9,564 nt of DNA from JAAXKN01 sp050258415 (GTDB taxonomy: Bacteria; Bacteroidota; Ignavibacteria; Ignavibacteriales; SURF-24): the NCBI GenBank assembly GCA_050258415.1, contig JBLMYS010000144.1, positions 1-9,564 on the forward strand, read 5' to 3'. The translations under genes were made by a program, and so were the position numbers. The notes under the pieces were generated by a model. That model was not told the origin of the DNA. It did not search any database and saw only the letters and a program-made list of their open reading frames with translations. How positions within the stretch are numbered: position 1 is the stretch's first letter; each line of letters starts with the position of its first letter. This document shows, piece by piece, positions 8,040 to 9,564 of this stretch.

Positions 8040-8055
8040 AGAGAGGTACGCCATA
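8040..8055 (+). promoter_or_regulatory. Ribosome binding site and probable ATA start codon of the GH10 gene
   Basis: GAGG (8043-8046) closes a purine tract running from 8032 and is six bases before ATA 8053-8055, which is followed at once by a twin-arginine leader. Between the previous stop (8031-8033) and the leader there is no ATG, GTG or TTG in any frame. The frame itself is closed upstream by TAA at 8023-8025. ATA is therefore the best start; an ATG misread or mutated at its third base is the alternative. Confidence 0.6.
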
Positions 8056-9564
8056 GACCGCAGGGAATTCATAACCAAAACAACTCTGGCAGGGGCAGGA
8101 GCCCTTATAATACCTAAATGGCTTCAGGGTATGCCGGAAGTGCTGACCCGGGGAAGGGTCGGAACAAAAACTCTTCAGGGAGAACTTTTATTTAAACCTT
8201 ATTACGTGCAGAAAGGCCGCGGCCCGAACCTCCTCGACTGGGCCTATGCGAGCGACAGGAACTGGGACGCTTTCCACTCCAATATCACCGCCGGAAAAGA
8301 CGGAGTAAAGATTTCCGACACCGAAGGAGTCGATAAGTTCGGAATAGACGTAAGATGGAACGTCGAAGGCTTTGGCTATATTTATATTACCGCCGATAAC
8401 GGAGGGGACTACTACACGCTCCCTAAGGAAGGAAAGCAATCTGAATTTAACCTCAACTATGAGCTTGCAAAAAGCCGCGTCCATAGAAACAGAAGACGCC
8501 TTAAAAAGTTTTCCGGTGAAACTCCCGGCTGGAAAGTGGCCAAAGACGCACAGGCATTCCTCGACCTATCGGAAGACTTTTTGTCTGACGCAGAAAAATA
8601 TATGAGTGACGGTGAAAAATGCGCCCAGTTCTCACAGACCGCTCTCTACTACGCAATGTGGGGAGGAGAAAAGCTCGAACTCTCCAAGGCTCAAAGCGAT
8701 ATTGAAAAGCGCGGCTACCGCCCGAACTTCTTTATCGGCTGCGACGCCCGGGGATTCTATCAGATGGATCCCGATACTTTTATGGAAGAGTTTACCGCGC
8801 TGTTTAACTACGCTACAATTACTCACTACCTCAAAAGCAACTCCTATCAGGATTTTGAACCTGTTGAAGGCGACCCCCGGTTTGATTTAAGGGACGCGGT
8901 CTTAAGGCAACTCAGAAATAAAAACATCACCGTTGAAGGACGCCCGCTATTCTGGTTCTATGAGACCGTGACGCCCGACTGGCTGAGAAAGAAGTCCTAC
9001 GACGAATTGAGAAAATACGTCGAAAAGCACGCCCGCACTGTAGTCTCCCACTACGGAGATGAGTTATACGCCTGGGAAGTTGTAAATGAAATACACGACT
9101 GGGCAAATGAACTTCAGCTTAATAACGAACAGATTGTTGAAATTACGCGCCTTGCCTGCGAGGTCACTAAAGACACAAACCCCAAGGTTAAAAGACTTAT
9201 TAATAACTGCTGCCCATATGCCGAGTACGTGCAGCTTAAAAAATGGGGCAACCTCGATGCGAAGTACCACCAGAGGACGCCTCACCAGTTTATGCAGGAC
9301 CTCGTGGACGCAGGCGTTGACTTCAACATCACGGGCCAGCAGATGTATTTCCCTTACCGCGACCTTCAGGACACCATTATACTCGTTGAACGCCTTGAGA
9401 AGTTTGGCCGCCCCGTGCAGCTTACCGAAGTCGGCGCAAGCTCTGGGCCCACAAAGGATTCCATATTTACCGGTCGCCTCGACCTACCGAAAGAACCCTA
9501 CATATGGCACCGCCCGTGGGACGAGGAGCTCCAGGCCGACTGGCTTGAAGGGATGTACTCACTT
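8053..9564 (+). CDS. Divergent GH10 family glycoside hydrolase with twin-arginine signal (3' end missing)
   Basis: The frame is open from 8053 to the right edge (504 residues). No ordinary start precedes the leader; the first ATG, at 8131, would remove it. Residues 2-9 are DRREFITK, a twin-arginine motif, followed by the hydrophobic TLAGAGALIIP, so export of the folded protein by Tat is likely. About 40-125 is a beta-rich module (GFGYIYITADNGGDYYTLP), about 135-220 a mostly helical linker, and about 225 onward the GH10 barrel: FNYATITHYLKSNSYQDFEP (251-270), FWFYETVTPDW (300-310), acid/base E346 in AWEVVNEIHDW, TGQQMYFPY (428-435) and nucleophile E459 in PVQLTEVGASSG. Against classical xylanases such as Cex, the substrate-binding Lys, the His of the VWH motif and the His near strand 6 appear as Ser262-263/Asn, Phe302 and Met431 by my hand alignment. 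Retaining endo-hydrolysis is expected, but xylan should not be assumed. It lies 19 bases after the six-hairpin glycosidase gene. Confidence 0.85.
   Translation, partial: MDRREFITKTTLAGAGALIIPKWLQGMPEVLTRGRVGTKTLQGELLFKPYYVQKGRGPNLLDWAYASDRNWDAFHSNITAGKDGVKISDTEGVDKFGIDVRWNVEGFGYIYITADNGGDYYTLPKEGKQSEFNLNYELAKSRVHRNRRRLKKFSGETPGWKVAKDAQAFLDLSEDFLSDAEKYMSDGEKCAQFSQTALYYAMWGGEKLELSKAQSDIEKRGYRPNFFIGCDARGFYQMDPDTFMEEFTALFNYATITHYLKSNSYQDFEPVEGDPRFDLRDAVLRQLRNKNITVEGRPLFWFYETVTPDWLRKKSYDELRKYVEKHARTVVSHYGDELYAWEVVNEIHDWANELQLNNEQIVEITRLACEVTKDTNPKVKRLINNCCPYAEYVQLKKWGNLDAKYHQRTPHQFMQDLVDAGVDFNITGQQMYFPYRDLQDTIILVERLEKFGRPVQLTEVGASSGPTKDSIFTGRLDLPKEPYIWHRPWDEELQADWLEGMYSL

Larger units (their letters stand above)
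1..9564 (+). other. Probable single operon for uptake and breakdown of an unidentified glycan
   Basis: All six genes point the same way, with gaps of at most 31 bases and one eight-base overlap, and I see no terminator-like hairpin with a T-run at any junction. Three products carry export signals (two Sec, one Tat), one is a membrane transporter and two look cytoplasmic, a layout matching outside trimming, import and inside processing. Promoter, regulator and outer-membrane import genes are not in the window. Co-transcription is inferred from spacing only. Confidence 0.65.

Noticed and set aside
8032..8046. Frameshift in the purine tract as the explanation for the missing GH10 start
   Set aside because: No ATG, GTG or TTG exists in any frame between the previous stop and the leader, so inserting or deleting a base there would not create a usual start. 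A substitution at 8055 remains the only simple error explanation.
8372..8890. Two consecutive + strand open frames (8372-8605 and 8606-8890) in another frame
   Set aside because: They are out of frame with, and fully inside, the GH10 coding sequence. Their products are rich in Ser, Thr and Lys without any domain, while the GH10 frame continues unbroken.
1..9564. CRISPR array, tRNA/rRNA, insertion sequence or phage features
   Set aside because: I saw no repeated spaced units, transposase or integrase motifs, or RNA gene signatures, and coding sequence fills nearly the whole window.

Overview
The window holds one run of six same-strand genes on the + strand with almost no space between them (gaps of 26, -8, 31, 10 and 19 bases). 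The first gene is cut by the left edge and the last by the right edge. The content is carbohydrate utilisation. The likely host is a member of the Bacteroidota/Ignavibacteria (FCB) group: all five visible stop codons are TAA, moderately GC-rich coding sequence is mixed with AT-rich junctions, and the last gene has a Bacteroidota-style twin-arginine leader (DRREFITK). This host call is an inference from style; no rRNA or marker gene is present.

Layout: 1-735, 3' part of a sugar phosphate isomerase/epimerase (TIM barrel). 762-3029, a cytoplasmic GH42-like glycosidase with the four-cysteine zinc site of that family. 3022-4305, a 12-helix MFS transporter whose GTG start overlaps the previous gene. 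4337-5698, an exported PIG-L-type deacetylase with a C-terminal beta-sandwich. 5709-8033, a large exported protein with an (alpha/alpha)6-type catalytic region of unknown specificity. 8053-9564 (open to the right), a twin-arginine-exported, divergent GH10 glycoside hydrolase that appears to start at an ATA codon.

The set reads as a compact catabolic operon. Three exported enzymes (deacetylase, six-hairpin glycosidase, GH10) would trim a glycan outside the cytoplasm. The MFS protein would import the released sugar or oligosaccharide. The GH42-like enzyme and the isomerase/epimerase would finish its conversion inside. No SusC/SusD pair, regulator, promoter or terminator is visible, so the operon probably extends beyond both edges. 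The substrate is not known. The GH10 protein lacks several residues that bind xylose in classical GH10 xylanases, and the GH42-like enzyme has Ser in place of the near-invariant Asn before its acid/base Glu, so ordinary xylan or beta-galactoside substrates should not be assumed.

The points most worth a second look are the ATA start of the GH10 gene, the altered active sites of the GH10 and GH42-like enzymes, and the unexplained combination of an exported deacetylase with an unassigned six-hairpin glycosidase.
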